Origin: Ehretia macrophylla
Taxonomy: Eukaryota; Streptophyta; Magnoliopsida; Boraginales; Ehretiaceae
Direction of reading: 5' to 3'
NCBI GenBank assembly: GCA_037974665.1
Contig: CM075778.1
Span: forward strand, 25,548,001 to 25,612,000
DNA length: 64,000 nt
Made by a program: the position numbers and the translations under genes. The notes below the pieces were generated by a model. That model made no database searches, was not told the origin of the DNA, and was given only the letters and a program-made list of their open reading frames with translations. How positions within the stretch are numbered: position 1 is the stretch's first letter; each line of letters begins with the position of its first letter. This document shows, piece after piece, positions 46,476-59,205 of this stretch.

Positions 46476-47075
46476 TTAAGGAAAGGATTCAATCATAAAG
46501 GAATAAGAAAGGGAAGATTAAATCTTGTTTGGAAATCTCGGATTAGATAAAATTATAAAGAAAAGGTTTTCAAAGAATTGTGTTTTATTTGTTTAAACTG
46601 CATTGATACTTGCTTTTAGGTTTCCTAATTCTGATTTGGATTCCTTTAGATCAGATGTAATAATGCAAGAAAGGAATAATATTAGGGTTTCTAAGCCTTA
46701 CTCCAAAATGGAGAAGGGACATTTACTGAGTTTATCCAAACTTTCCAAAACCCCAACAATTATGCTATCCCTTCTCTCTCGCTTCACACGTCGATAACAC
46801 TGTACAACGAAAAGTTGTATGTTGCATTTCGAAAGGTGTAAACTTGAAGAGATTGATTTACAATTATATTTGTGTCATCACATCGCATGTTGCCTCTAAT
46901 GATCAATTTACTCTAATTTGGGAAAATCAAAAAATAACTTCATTAAAAGATTCTTTTATTCTTCCATTTCCTTTGTCCACAGACAAAATTTAATTCAAAC
47001 AAGGAAAGGAATTTCTTATCTCTCTCCTTCCTTTTCTTTCCACCCACTCAATCCAAATTTATAACTGAAAAGAAT
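46408..47075. mobile_element. TIR-like element with GTTTGTTTGGG end
   Basis: The left end GGGTTTGTTTGGGCTCAGG is followed by purine-rich sequence. The right part (about 46990-47060) is the pyrimidine-rich complement with AATTCAAACAAGG and CAATCCAAAT. It is of the same general type as 9063-11840 and 28391-28880. Boundaries are approximate. It contains an AAT/TAA microsatellite at about 46428-46474. Confidence 0.4.
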
Positions 47076-47180
47076 GGGTTTTGAGTCTCTTTGGTTTCGA
47101 ACTTAGTTAAACAAGATTTGTTAAATGAGCTCATAAATTAAGCATATGCAAGACTAATTAACCTCAAGAAAATCTACAAA

Positions 47181-47720
47181 GGAAAATTGTACAAGCAGTC
47201 CCTTTTTTTAAAAAAAAAAGAAAGAAAGCAAAAGTGTGTATTAATAGAAACGCAGATTACAAGTTATACAAAAGATCCTATAATAGAATATTATCATCTA
47301 AACGCCAAACTCTACAAATATCCCTATTCACATATGTGTGTTTGAATGTTCTATAACAAGTTTTAAAAAAGATACCATTTCTAATACTATCAAGTAAGCA
47401 TTCTTCAGTTCTAGCATCATCACTATGTACTCTCAAACTAGGAACAGTCCCTATTGTTTTTTCATAATTTTAAATTTATTCATATTATTTAAAATTAGTC
47501 AACTTAGTCTCTATTATTTTTTAAAAAAATGTCACATTCGTCTCTATTGTTCAAAATGGTCCCTATTATTTTACAAACATTTTAATTTAGCCAATCTAGG
47601 CGAGGACTAAATTAATTTTTTTTTTAAATAATATGGATTAAATTAACTAATTTTGAATAAAGGAGACGAATTTAAAATTTTAGAAAAACAACAAGGACCG
47701 TTTGTGCAAAATTTCCAAAT
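47181..47720. mobile_element. AGTCCCTATT-type MITE split by a LINE fragment
   Basis: The left end GGAAAATTGTACAAGCAGTCC and the right end GGACCGTTTGTGCAAAATTTCC are inverted counterparts. The body matches 38715-39086. A retroposon fragment occupies 47204-47444. Confidence 0.65.
47204..47444 (-). mobile_element. 5'-truncated LINE insertion
   Basis: Flanked by the 8-bp duplication CAGTCCCT (47196-47203 and 47445-47452). It begins on the plus strand with a T/A-rich tail and, read on the minus strand, resembles a plant L1-type 3' end (a frame with ICRVWRLDD near its middle). The interruption of the MITE at exactly this duplication makes the insertion call solid. The LINE class is less certain. 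Confidence 0.6.
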
Positions 47721-49180
47721 CTACAACCTATTTGCTCTATATATATGTTTCAATTTCTACTTTGACTTTTTCAAGGATAAAAAGGGCAAGAGAATCAACT
47801 AGGAGGTTTTTTGGATTGGGACAGACATGATTCTTTGAACATATTATTTTTTTATAATAAAAAATTCACTTTAAATAGAATTATATTAAATTTATCCGAA
47901 AGAATATAAATTCGTAATGTAGTAATGTACCGTAACCCATACTCAATTCTATATAAATATATGTAATATTTGTGGACGAAGTGAAAGGAAATGTATCAAA
48001 CCTCCATTGCCCCCTTGATTAAGAAAGGAAATGTATCAACTTGTCATAATTAATTCCACGCCAAAAATTAGGATAGGTGAAGGAACCGGTCAAATATTGA
48101 CAAATAGCCTTAGCCAAACTAAAAGTCCTCTTGACCCAAAACAATAATAAAAAATAATAAAATAATAAAATAATAAAAATAAAAAAATAAAAGTCCACCT
48201 TCACGCGCTTCTCTTCATCCCTTTTATCTTCCGAATCTTCCACTCTTAAAATAATCTACAAGGACAGTAAACTAAAAAGAAAAATAGAAAACATAAAAAA
48301 TTCTAAACACGGCAGTTTTGACTTCTTCCACCTTGTATTTTTCACCTTCAAAAGTTTTATATTTGTCTTGTAATATTTGAAATGACCGGGTTGCCATCAC
48401 AGGAAAAGGATATTTTCTTTTCTAATTTTTAAGACGAGGTGCATTATGCGTTTTATTATCTTATTTTATCACGGAGATAAGAGGATTAAAAAAAAAAAGA
48501 GAATCAACCTTTTTTGTTTTTAGTTGTGGATTTATACTTTTGTAAAATAATTAGAGAAACATACAATTAGGCTATTTTAAAATATCCCTTGTATTCTAAG
48601 TTCTTGATTTAGAATTTTATAATATATGTTGATGGATGACTTGATAGTCGAATTTAAGAATTACTTAATTTTAAAAAATAAAAAAAATAAGAAAATAAAA
48701 ACAAAAAATAAGATAAAGAGTAAATGTCACTTTGTGGTCCTATATATTTTAAGTGTGACGTCGTTGGTTCAACTCGTTTAAACCGTCAAATTTTTAATAC
48801 TTTTAATATTTGATCGTTACTTGTATACACACTTGAATTATAAAAAATGTACTTAAAAGCTAAGTACTATTGCGAATCATGTATTAAAATCGTTAAAAAA
48901 ATTAAAAATTTAAATTAATTAAACCAACGATATTATACTTAAAATACATTAAATATTAAAAATAACATTTTGAAAGATTTGAAACGAAAGTGTCAAAATT
49001 CCCACCACCAGTGGCATTTACTATAAAGATAAATAAACAAACCAAACTTGCATTTTTCTTACCAGCCCACCTTCTCATACTCGTTTGACAAAGACGAAGA
49101 CGAAGACAAACACGCGCACACACGCACACACAACACACATTAAATAACATGCAAAGTACGTGTTACCCATATTGAACTTT
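47721..49180. other. AT-rich upstream region of the SNAP gene
   Basis: No gene was recognised. It contains an AATAAAATAATAA microsatellite at about 48145-48190 and a CA/CG-rich ACACGCGCACACACGC tract at 49108-49140. The promoter presumably lies in its last few hundred bases. Confidence 0.4.
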
Positions 49181-49200
49181 CCTACTCCATTGTAGATTCT

Positions 49201-50367
49201 ATCTCTCTCTCTTTCTCTCTCTAAATTCTCTCTTCTCTCTCACTAGATTGGCTGCTTAGAAGGTAAGGCGTTATTCTCGGAGCTTTATCCAATTTCCAAT
49301 TATTTTTCAGGTATTTCCCGCCAAGATTCCATTTTTATACTTCTTTTTTCGTTTTTGTTTGTCTTGGTTTCTAATTTTATATGTTGAACAATTTTGATAT
49401 TGTTTGTTGATCAATTGAAAGTTTTCATGTTCTCTTGTTCATGTTATGAAGAATATTAACTCTTTTTTTTAATATATATATTTGTTGGTGTTGATGTTGT
49501 TGTGTTAATTATAATATGTGAAACGCTTTTAGTTGCCTTTTGGTATTGGTTTTCTTGGATTTCTATGATGGGTTTGTGTTTGATCACTGATTGTACATAT
49601 GGGTTTTGGTTGCTGAAAATTTGTAGAATAAGAAAGAAAAAGATGGTGAATGAGAATTCTATTCTGTTTTTTATTTTTAGTTTTTAGAATAAAAAATTGT
49701 ACTCAATTCTATTGCTAAGTTAAGTTGTGATTTTTTTTAAAAAAAAGAGCGTCCAGGTGCACGAAGTACCAGCTATGCACGGGTTGGTGATGGGTCGGAC
49801 TGTTTTTCTTTTATTTGAAAACATACGATGAGGTTGGTTGAAAGGTCAAACTTGTGTTAACATGATATAGTTAAAAGGTCAAACTTTTGCTACTCTAGAT
49901 ATTAATCTACACGCTATAGAGGATCTTAGAATCTGAATATCTTGAATTTGATTGATTACTCTTTAGGCCGCGATGGATTATATATCGTTTGGCTTCTTTC
50001 TTGTTTTTCATTTTGAATGTTTGTTTAGAGAATGATTCTAGAAAACCAATCTTTTTCTTATCCTTATCAATATCCGGTAAATTATATCCTGTTTCTGTTA
50101 TTTGGTATTGATTTTTCAACTGTTTAGCTTTTTAGGATCTTTTTATTGTCTTGTTAATAGATTTTTTGCATCCCTTGTGCAAAAATGAATTCATTGTATG
50201 GCCTAATTATTAACTATTTCTGAACTAGCATGTTATAACAGTTTGGTCTAATTTGTTTTCTTCTGCAGACTCTGTTTTCAATTCTGTGAAGATTCTTTCG
50301 TGAAGTCTTTGCACAGGTTTCATAGCCCATAGCCTCCCGTAGATCCTGAATTCTTTGTCATCCAAAA
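49201..50367 (+). other. 5' UTR with intron of SNAP33-like gene
   Basis: A CT microsatellite (49201-49242) leads to donor GAAG|GTAAGG at 49262/49263. Acceptor TTCTGCAG ends at 50268. The second leader exon is 50269-50367. A CT-rich leader and a 1006-bp leader intron are common in plant housekeeping genes. Confidence 0.55.
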
Positions 50368-53325
50368 ATGTTTGGACATAAGAAATCTCCCTTACATATT
50401 AAATCTAAACACAACTCAGTTGACCCTAGGTTCTCCAACCATTCTAGTGCTAATCCTTTCGACTCTGACAACGAGTCAGATAACAAGCAAACCCTTAAAC
50501 CCGCTCGGAGATCTTCTTCAGAGCCAACTCAAGTTACCCAAAATTTGAGTGCCAACCCTTTTGATGATGATGACATAAAAGGGACCTCCTCATCTGCTTA
50601 CTCCCTCAGTTCAGCAGAGAGAAACAGATACAAGAATGATTTCCGTGACTCAGGAGGATTAGAGAGCCAATCTGTTCAAGAACTGGAGAATTATGCTGTT
50701 TACAAGGCTGAAGAGACTACAAATAGTGTGAATAACTGTCTAAAGATAGCAGAAGACATGAGAGAGGATGCTACTAAGACTTTGGTTGCACTACACCAGC
50801 AGGGCGAGCAAATTACTAGGACGCATATGGTTGCTGCTGACATGGACCAAGATCTTAGTAGGGTATGGCTTATCATCCCACTTCTTTCAAAGTCATGTGT
50901 CTTTCAGAACTAATGTCAGATCCCATATATAATTTATAGGTGCAAAATTCAAATGTGTCATTATTATATCATTAATTCAGTTTATTATGTTTTCACCATG
51001 TAAATTTCATCATGATAATATCGAAACTAAACATGTTGAAACTTTTTCCCATATCTATTTGAGTTATGTAGTTTCCTCCTGTTTATAAGCCTTAGGAGTG
51101 TACCATAGTTCATTAGGACCTAATTTCAATTCTCTTCTCAATGTAAAGCAGTGATATAAGAGGTGATTGTGCCAGTGCCTTCTTTACAAACAATGTGACT
51201 ACCCTTTGTTTCCTTTTGCCCCTTCTGTCTTAGTATAATGACTAAAAGGCATAGTCCTTGGTTGTTACTGCTGAGGCTAATACTTAATTGAACTTCCCGT
51301 AGCATGAGTTATGCTAGCAAAACTATCTTTGCTAGTAAGTGTGAACCTTGGATTTTTTTAGTCCTGCTTCAGTAACTGAAGAAGAAATTGGATGGAAACA
51401 TACATGAAGCATGTAAGTATGCTAAACCCATGAAAGTAACTTTTGCAACCGCGATACTTGTAAATTGCAAAGCCTTTGAAGCATGTGTTGCAGTGTTGAC
51501 ATTTTTAACTGAGGTTGGGCACCGGCCAGTGGGGTTTAAGACTTCTTCCAGAATGTAAATACTTTCCGTGTCTGTTATAAGCAGAAACTTACGATGTATC
51601 GGTGCAGTAGTGATAATCATTTAATTCAGGACCTTGGCACATGTTGAAAAACTGGTTGATTGTACAAATTAGACTTCTTATCGAACTTTTAGACAAGGCC
51701 CAAGGACCATCATATATGCAGATTTGTCTGATTTAAGTAACTTTATTGCCAATATCTTCATTGTATCATGGTTTAATTGTCTATGTGTTTAGCATATCTA
51801 TTTTCATCCACTTGGTGGCTTAGTTATTTTCCGTAGTAACTTCATTCTCATGAAGTATAGTGTTCCTCACTGGGACGATTCTGCTCTGTCTCTCTTGATC
51901 TAGGATGACAGTTCCTGCTACACATTAGCTTAGGAGACTGAAACTGTGATTTGATTTCAGGGTGAAAAACTTTTGGGTAGTCTTGGGGGGATCTTCTCCA
52001 AAACTTGGAAGCCTAAGAAGACTCGTCCAATAGCTGGGCCTGTTTTCACAAGAGGTTACTCATCTACTTCCTTCTTTCTCTCATTAAAAGCTGATTCCTT
52101 GTGTGTGGAATCTATGGAAACTTAAAATTAAAATGAAAGAAGGCTTGAGGTGGCTGGCAGTTTTTGCTGTTTTGCTAACTATTTATATTGCAGATGATCC
52201 AGCTCAAAGAAGAGGTAGCCACTTGGAGCAGAGGGAGAAATTGGGGTTGAATTCTGCAGCTAAGGAACGCTCAAGCACACGGACGCCACCTTCTGAACCC
52301 ACTAATGCATTGCAACAAGTTGAGGTATGTGTCCATGACCTTGTATGCCCAAAAATACCGCGAGATCAATTTGAGTATTCATTTCATGGAGCACCTGGAT
52401 TCCATCAGGGATACTGTAGCTCCATACATATAACAGTTGCTATATTAGCTAAACAGAAACAGCTTGACCTAGTGGTTCATGCTGCATTTGATATCCCTCT
52501 CTTCCAAATTAATCTGATTACCAGCAATTAAATTGCCTTTTAAGCCATATATGATGTTTTCTAAGGTGTGAACTTTAAAATGAGTTACATAAGGGAATAG
52601 AAAGGAAATTCAAATAGATCCATTTATTAGAAGGGTCATCTAACATTTGCCTTTGCACATCGACTTTTCACATTGTTCTTGAATTAGAATTGATTGCTCA
52701 GCATATAGAGTAATCTGCTGTATATTATTTGGTTTTACTTAGAGATGGTTCTCTTCGGTAGAATGCCTTATTTAATTGCTTTTGAGGAAACACATCGAGA
52801 ACTCTTCTTTTCTTTTCTTTCTACTGTTTACTTTGTTCTTCAAGTGGTTATGGGAATCTATGCATGTTGTATGGGTGACTTGTTAAATTGTTTTGTTTTA
52901 GTTGATGCAAATTTATATTCTTGTTATATGTTTCCAGACAAGACAGTTAGCTATCGTATATGAATAATCTTATTGCTATTTGACATTTGGGACCATAACA
53001 GGTAGAAAAAGCAAAACAGGATGATGCTCTCTCAGACCTAAGTAATCTATTGGGAGAGCTGAAGTATATGGCAATCGACATGGGATCTGAAATTGAAAGG
53101 TCATCTTTTACTACATCCATTATTTCTAAACTTGTTTCTTAACTTCTCGTTTTTTGCATGCATATGTTTTAGAGGACAACATTTCCAGAACTATTCTAAT
53201 TCATCTATACTTTCTAAAATTCCAGGCAGAACAAAGCTATGGATCCTCTCCATGATGATGTAGAGGAGCTAACTGTCCGAGTCAAAGGCGCTAATCAGCG
53301 CGGGCGCCGTCTACTTGGAAAGTAG
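50368..53325 (+). CDS. SNAP33: SNAP25-homologous SNARE protein (SNAP33 type)
   Basis: Five coding exons: 50368-50862, 51961-52054, 52194-52324, 53002-53099 and 53226-53325 (918 nt, 305 aa, GT-AG introns, phases 0, 1, 0, 2). Residues 1-105 are Ser/Asn-rich with two NPF motifs (29-31, 63-65). A Qb SNARE helix is at about 106-165, a basic linker with WKPKK at 181-185, and a Qc SNARE helix at about 241-303 (AKQDDALSDLSNLLGELKYM, then IERQNKAMDPLHDDVEEL) with the expected central Gln near residue 274. There is no transmembrane segment and no cysteine cluster for palmitoylation, as in other plant SNAP33-family members. It supplies two helices to plasma-membrane or cell-plate SNARE complexes with a syntaxin (KNOLLE/SYP type) and a VAMP. 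Which paralogue (SNAP29, 30 or 33) is not settled. Confidence 0.93.
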
Positions 53326-53859
53326 AAGACTTCCATTTCAATCTGCTTTTTGTCATCGGCTTGATACTCTAATACTCTCATCAACCTTTACGACCCTTTT
53401 TTCTCATGTATAATTGAATTTAAGCAGTCGCGGGTTGTTTATTCCGTTGGTCTGCCCTACTGCAAACTGAAATCTCTTTCTATTATGTTTACATTTCAAT
53501 GCCTCATAATTCTTAGTGTTTCTGGGTTCTAGATGTCTGCTGCAGATCAGTTTCTGTTTTCAATTTGAGAGGTTATTATTGGTGGTCTCGCATTACTAAA
53601 AGTCAAATATTGGACGGCTATATAAATGAACTGAGATTTCCACTAAACATACATAAAAGGCTACAATGTGCTGCTTTTAGGAGAGTGCTATGAAACTTTG
53701 ATGGCCTCTACTTAAAATTTGTTTGGGCATTCTCTTAACGGTGATCTGAAAATGCAGTCTGCAACAAATTAGGAAGTAGCCCTGTCGACAGGGGTGGATC
53801 TATGTGTGGGGTTATGGGAGTTGTAGTCTCTGCTGGTTTCACATATTACTTTTGTAGAA
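53326..53859. other. 3' UTR of SNAP gene and flank
   Basis: Transcript end not determined. CAGGGGTGGATCTATGTGTGG near 53789 resembles the end of the hAT-like family. Confidence 0.4.
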
Positions 53860-54235
53860 TATAGAGGATACAAATATGGACAAATCCTTGTGTCTAGAGT
53901 AGTCATAAGACACCTTATGTATTATGTACAAGCATAATTAGAGGAGAACATAAGGGAGACAATACAAGAGTAATTGTAGGAGTCTTTAATCTAAATAAGA
54001 AAATTGTCTTGAGCTACCTTATTTAGCTCATTGACTGCTACTAATATGCTGACACTTTCCCATTAACTGTTACTAATACGCTAACACTCCCCCTCAAGTT
54101 GAAAATATATATTCATCATGCCTAGCTTGTTACAAATGAATACAATCCTATTCCCTGTTAGTGCTTTAGTGAAGATATAAACGAGTTGATGCCGCATACA
54201 AGTTTCTTGTACATAAGTAAGAGATAATTGATATA
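53860..54235 (-). mobile_element. Copia 3' fragment: RNase H end and LTR
   Basis: Read on the minus strand, 54235-54088 gives the C-terminal RNase H wording of Copia pol (HQLVYIFTKALTG, CNKLGMMNIY). A stop and a TGTTAGCG-type LTR start follow, with LTR sequence to about 53860. It is partial and decayed. Confidence 0.6.
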
Positions 54236-54238
54236 CAT

Positions 54239-54440
54239 GTGGATACAGTTATTGAGTCAAATAATGCAATTTTTTTCAAAGAAAAACTTTCTTATAAAAA
54301 TGTACAAGAATCGAGTTTTTCTAAAAGAACACACGATGAGAGTCCTGAGTTAAATATAAATGAAAAGATTATATCTAAAGACAATAAAGATGAACTAAGA
54401 TGTAGTAAGAGGGTTACACATCTAAGTCTTTTGGCCTGGT
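54239..54440 (+). pseudogene. Copia pol linker fragment
   Basis: The frame reads TVIESNNAIFFKEKLSYK, SSFSKRTHDESPE and ELRCSKRVTH. This is the pattern between integrase and reverse transcriptase in Ty1/Copia pol (ESN..FFE, then ..RRSKR). It abuts a minus-strand Copia piece, so two broken pieces lie head to head. Confidence 0.6.
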
Positions 54441-55488
54441 CTTCTAATATATTTGTTAGAAAAAGAGTCTTGTACCTTTAAGGAAGTTGTACCAACTCCT
54501 GAAACTCTTTTATGGAGAGGCTATTAATAGTGAGATTGAGTTCATCACTAGTAAATTATATACTTATTGAAACATTTTCATAGTTGAGCTCTTTCGAGAA
54601 ATTGGATACTCATGATGCAGGAAACCATTTTTATGTAGTAGCTCACATCCAAAAAGGTTTAGTATATGTTTTAAATTAGTATACGTTTTAAACAAAAAAA
54701 ATAAATAAATAAAACAGAGATTAAAGTCACGCGTGAAAAATATTTTGGATAAACAAAAAAAAAAATTAGTACACGGGCAATGTAGTCATTTCATAAATTT
54801 TTATATTTCACTTTGTGCCCATTTAGGTCATTTTATATAGATATACTATTTTTTATTCATGTCTAATTTAGTCAATTCTGCAAATGTTTAGTGGAGTCAT
54901 ATCAAGGCTAAATTTGTATTTTTCATTAATGTTGTAACCCCACTTATGATAATTGGTTGACATTTGTCAACCAATTGAATCATTTTTTGTCCATGTGACT
55001 GGCAGATTTGCCAAAGCCTCATGGAAGAATTTTCTATTTCATTGATTATAGCATTGATGAAGTTCACTACTCATATTCCCTTGCATGTGTATTAAATACA
55101 TCATGGATGCTTCCTTCCTATAATCCTAAAAAACATTACCATTCAGCCAACACACAATACATAGACTGGATCTAACCTCACCCACCCAAGGAGTGGATGT
55201 GGCACGTCAGCGTCCCCTCACCTGGCCAAACGACTGAGGGTGAACTAAAACCCCGAAGGTGCTGTGACCCGACCCAAGGCATGAATGTTCAATTGCTTAT
55301 TTTTTATTTTTTATTTACAATAGATGTCGAAATTGTGTTTTGAACTCAGAAATCTCTTATTATAATAGATCATTAATTGACCATTCTAACCCACACTTGG
55401 GTTATACCTCTATCTTTTACTACAGAAGACTTCAGTCTCTTTGCATTACAACATAAATGAATCCCTCAAAATTCTACAGTTGCTTATT
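54441..55488. other. Intergenic DNA
   Basis: No gene was recognised. 55160-55275 is a GC-richer island (CCTCACCCACCCAAGG, GGCACGTCAGCG, CCCGACCCAAGG) in otherwise AT-rich DNA, of unknown nature. Confidence 0.4.
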
Positions 55489-55766
55489 TGTTGTGGCAAC
55501 AATAATGGTAACATCTTTGCTCAGCTTAGCATTACTAATAAGAGGAAATCACTCCTTCCTGATACTCTTCTTTCACAATCTGTACATGCTAAAAATCAAG
55601 AGTAATCTTTGTACAATCTCCCTAGTTTTAGGCTGTCAAGAGAGATCTTAGCATAATATTGCTAGTCTTAGGCTCTCAATGTTTACTGCCTTTTATATGT
55701 TCATTACACTCTGTATATATATACATGATGTATCAATACAAGAAATACAAGCTTCATTTGTTCACA
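55489..55766 (+). repeat. Probable Copia 5' LTR
   Basis: Ends TTCACA just before the primer-binding site. Contains CTGTATATATATACATGATG near 55710, a likely promoter element. The left boundary TGTTG/TGTGG near 55489 is inferred only. Confidence 0.4.
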
Positions 55767-55775
55767 GTCCCTTTA

Positions 55776-55788
55776 TGGTATCAAGAAC
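55776..55788 (+). promoter_or_regulatory. Copia primer-binding site
   Basis: TGGTATCAAGAAC, a variant of the plant initiator-tRNA-Met site TGGTATCAGAGC, nine bases after the LTR end. Confidence 0.55.
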
Positions 55789-55874
55789 TCATTTGGCTCC
55801 CACGAGCAACTGATCCAGGCCTTCAATTTTTTTTCCTTTTTATCTTACCAGCCACCTTCGTCAAGTCTTATTCC

Positions 55875-58800
55875 ATGGCCACTCAAACCTCAGATGGCTC
55901 CTCAGTGACTACAACCGAGAACAATACCTCTCAACAACTCGGCAATCTCATCTCTATTAACGTGGCAAATCAGCTACCCCTTAAACTAACTGCAACCAAT
56001 TACTACTCATGGAAAACCCAATTTGATGCACTTCTCTATGGGTATGACCTCCTTGGTTTCATTGACGGCTCCAATCCTTATCCTCATGCGAAAATCATAA
56101 TTGACAGCAAAAAGACACTCAATCCAGCCTACACATTTTGGATGCGTCAAGACAAACTTTTGTTCCTCGGGATTATTGCCTCACTCAGCCATAATGTTGT
56201 TCCGATTATTCATTCTTGCACAACATCAGTCGAAGCTTGGAAACGTCTTGCCAAGAATTATGCTAATCCATCTTCTTCTCGAATTATGGGCTTGGCTGAA
56301 CAGCTTACACTTATTAGCCGTGGCTCGCAACCTATTGTTGAATATCTCGCTGCCATTCACGACATTACAGATGAACTTAAATTAGTTGGTGCTCCAGTTC
56401 TACCTCAATATCTAATCACTCATACATTAAATGATGTTGGCCCTGAATTCAAAGAACTTGTTGCAGCTATTTGTGCTTGTGACACGGTAATTAGTTTTGA
56501 TGAGCTTTATGACAAACTTATTGAATATAAAGCTTTCCTTAAGCGCGAAGAACTTCGCTCTAATGGCCAGTTCAGGTCTATGACAGTTAACGCAACTCAT
56601 TTCTTCAACTCCAAACATGACTACTTATCCAACAAGAAATAATTTCATAACAACAAAAACATACAAGGCCAACATCCAAATAGCTATGGCACCAACCAAA
56701 ATACAAACTACAATAATAACTCTAATTCTACAGATACGAGAAAACCTGTGGTCACATGTCAATTCTGTGAAAAGCCAGGCCACACTGCTTGGTAGTGTTA
56801 TACTGTAAAGAAATTATTTCTTCCAACTCCTTCGCCAACTGTCAATGCTGCCACTACCCATGCTTCCAACACCCTAGTCACTCAAAATTGGCTCTTATAC
56901 TCTGGGGCATCACACCATATGACTGTTGATCTACCAAATCTTTCCCTTCGTCAATCTTACAAAGGTCCCGAGGACATCGTAATTGGTGATGGAACAGGTT
57001 TGCAAATCACGCATGTTGGCTACTCGACAATCTCAACCCCCTCAAGATCCTTTTCTCTATCAAATGTTTTATGTGTTCCTCAATTAAAAATAATCTTCTC
57101 TCTGTCTCTCAATTTTGTAAGTCTAACAATGCATCAATTGAATTTTATCCTACTTCTTTTTGTGTGAAGGATCTCACCACGGGAGCACATCTTGCAGCAG
57201 GGTGGAGCAAAAATAATGTCTACGAGTGGTCTGCCACTAAGCCTCTTGAACCAGTAATAAAACAGGCTTCTGTTGGTATTAAAGTATCATTGGATCACTG
57301 GTATGATAGACTTCGACATATGTCCTCTCAAATTCTTTGGCAAATTATTTCTAGTCATAATATCCCACTCCTCCATAATTCCCCTAAGTCGTCGTTCTGT
57401 GATTCGTGTCATTGTAACAAGAGTCATAGATTATCTTTTGGCACTTCTACTTTAATGAGTTCTTAACTACTTGAGCTTATATATACTGATGTTTGGGGAC
57501 CTTTTCTTGTTTGCTCTATTGATGGCTTCTCATATTATGTAGTATTTGTAAACCACTTCACTAAATACTTTTGGCTTTTTCCACTTGCTCAAAAATCTGA
57601 AGCTTTCAATATCTTTCCCAAATATAAGACTATGGTCGAAAAGTACTTCAACACCTTCATAAAAACAATCTCCTTTGATGGTGGCAAAGAATTTCAAGGT
57701 TTAAAAACCTTACTCGAGCATCATGGCATTCAAGACCTCATCTTTCCCCCATATACACCTCAACATGTCGCAATAGCTGAGCGCCGCCATCGACACATTG
57801 TTAAAACCGGCCTCACACTTCTTCATCGTGCATCACTCCCCCTATCTTTTTGGTCATTCTCATTTAAAACAACCATATACCTCATTAATCGCCTTCCTAC
57901 TCCTATTCTCGCCCATAAATCACCTTACGAATGTCTCTTTCGATCATTGCCTAATTATTCCAAATTACGAATTTTTGGATGTTTGTGTTACCCTTGGCTT
58001 CGACCTTACAAATCTCACAAACTTGAACAAAGATCTCGTGCATGTGTCTTCTTCGACTACTATAATATTCACAATGCTTACTTATGCTTCGAACCCCTCA
58101 GTCACAAATATTACATTTCTCATCATGTTCAATTCATAGAAAACCTTTTCCCATCCTTACCAACATTCACAACTAGGGACAAAGTCAATGCTCATATACT
58201 TTCCACTTGGTGTTCGAAATCCCCAAATCTTTCTTCCATGGTATCGTTGACGGATCAGTCCAAACAGCCCATATCCACACCTCCCACTGATCAAGCTCCA
58301 ATTATTCTCATTCCATACAAGCCTCCTCATAATATTTATTCACTACTGCCTCTTCATAATACATCATCCCTTAGTGCTGTCCAGGATTCTAACAACTCAA
58401 ATCATGCCAGTGATTCAGTCGTGCTCAATCGTGACACTCTAGAGACTAGTTCCGTACCATCCCTTATCGCATCGCCCCCTGGTACCACAACATCATCTCA
58501 AATAGTTCACCCACAACCAACTCATCACATGCAAACTAGATCAAAAAATAATGTGTTTCGCCCCAAACAAATGTTTTATCTCACAGCTACTAAACACCCA
58601 CTCCCACCCACAAATGAACTCACTTCTGTCTCACAAGATGTCAAACATCAAGAATGAAAGGATGCCATGGCTGATGAACTACGAGCACTTGAAAAAAAAG
58701 AACTTGGGACTTAGTGCCTCGTGAAGCTCATCAAAATATTATTGGTTGCAAATGGGCCTTTCGAATCAAACGAAACCCCGATGGTAGCATTGCTCGATAT

Positions 58801-59205
58801 AAAGCCAAACTTGTTGCTAAGGGATTTCATCAACGCCCCGGGCTTGATTATACTGAAACGTTTAGCCTGGTCATCAAACCCACCACCATACGGGTTGTTT
58901 TATCAATTGCTTTCTCTCAGGGTTGGCAAATTAATCAGCTTGACGTCAACAATGCCTTCTTTCATGGGCACCTTAATGAAGAAGTTTTCATGTCCTAACC
59001 TCCGGGCTTCGTTGATAGCACTCATCCACGCCATGTTTGTCACCTCAAAAAGTCTCTATACGGTCTCAAACAGGCCCCCCGTGCATGGTTCACTGAGCTC
59101 AAGACATTTATTTTATCACTTGGCTTCATCAACTCACACTCGGACTCGTCACACTTTGTCATGGCTGATAAATCTCTTTTGGTATATATTTTAATCTATG
59201 TGGAT
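55875..59205 (+). pseudogene. Copia gag-pol with multiple lesions
   Basis: Gag starts at ATG 55875 (MATQTSDGSS) and contains the Copia gag domain (LTATNYYSWKTQFDALLYGY, then AEQLTLISRGSQPIVEYL). TAA at 56640 breaks it. A zinc knuckle CQFCEKPGHTAW.C follows, with TAG at 56793 within it. The protease active site reads YSGAS instead of DSGAS. A frameshift near 57085 precedes the pre-integrase and integrase regions (YTDVWGP, FDGGKEF, AERRHRHIVKTG), with TAA at 57464. TGA at 58655 and a frameshift near 58700 precede RT ([38 protein letters not shown]), with TAA at 58996. The frame then reads LKKSLYGLKQAPRAWF and ends at YVD. It is clearly non-functional. Confidence 0.9.

Larger units (their letters stand above)
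55489..59205 (+). mobile_element. Ty1/Copia element, interrupted in RT
   Basis: The 5' LTR probably spans about 55489-55766. Its end, TTCACA, is supported by the following primer site TGGTATCAAGAAC at 55776. Its start is a guess because the 3' LTR is outside the window. Gag, protease, integrase and the start of reverse transcriptase follow in Copia order. At 59205 the sequence stops inside the RT motif and a Gypsy LTR begins, so the rest should lie past that element. Confidence 0.8.

Noticed and set aside
55659-55874. N-terminal extension of the Copia gag frame
   Set aside because: It lies in LTR and primer-site sequence. Gag proper begins at ATG 55875.
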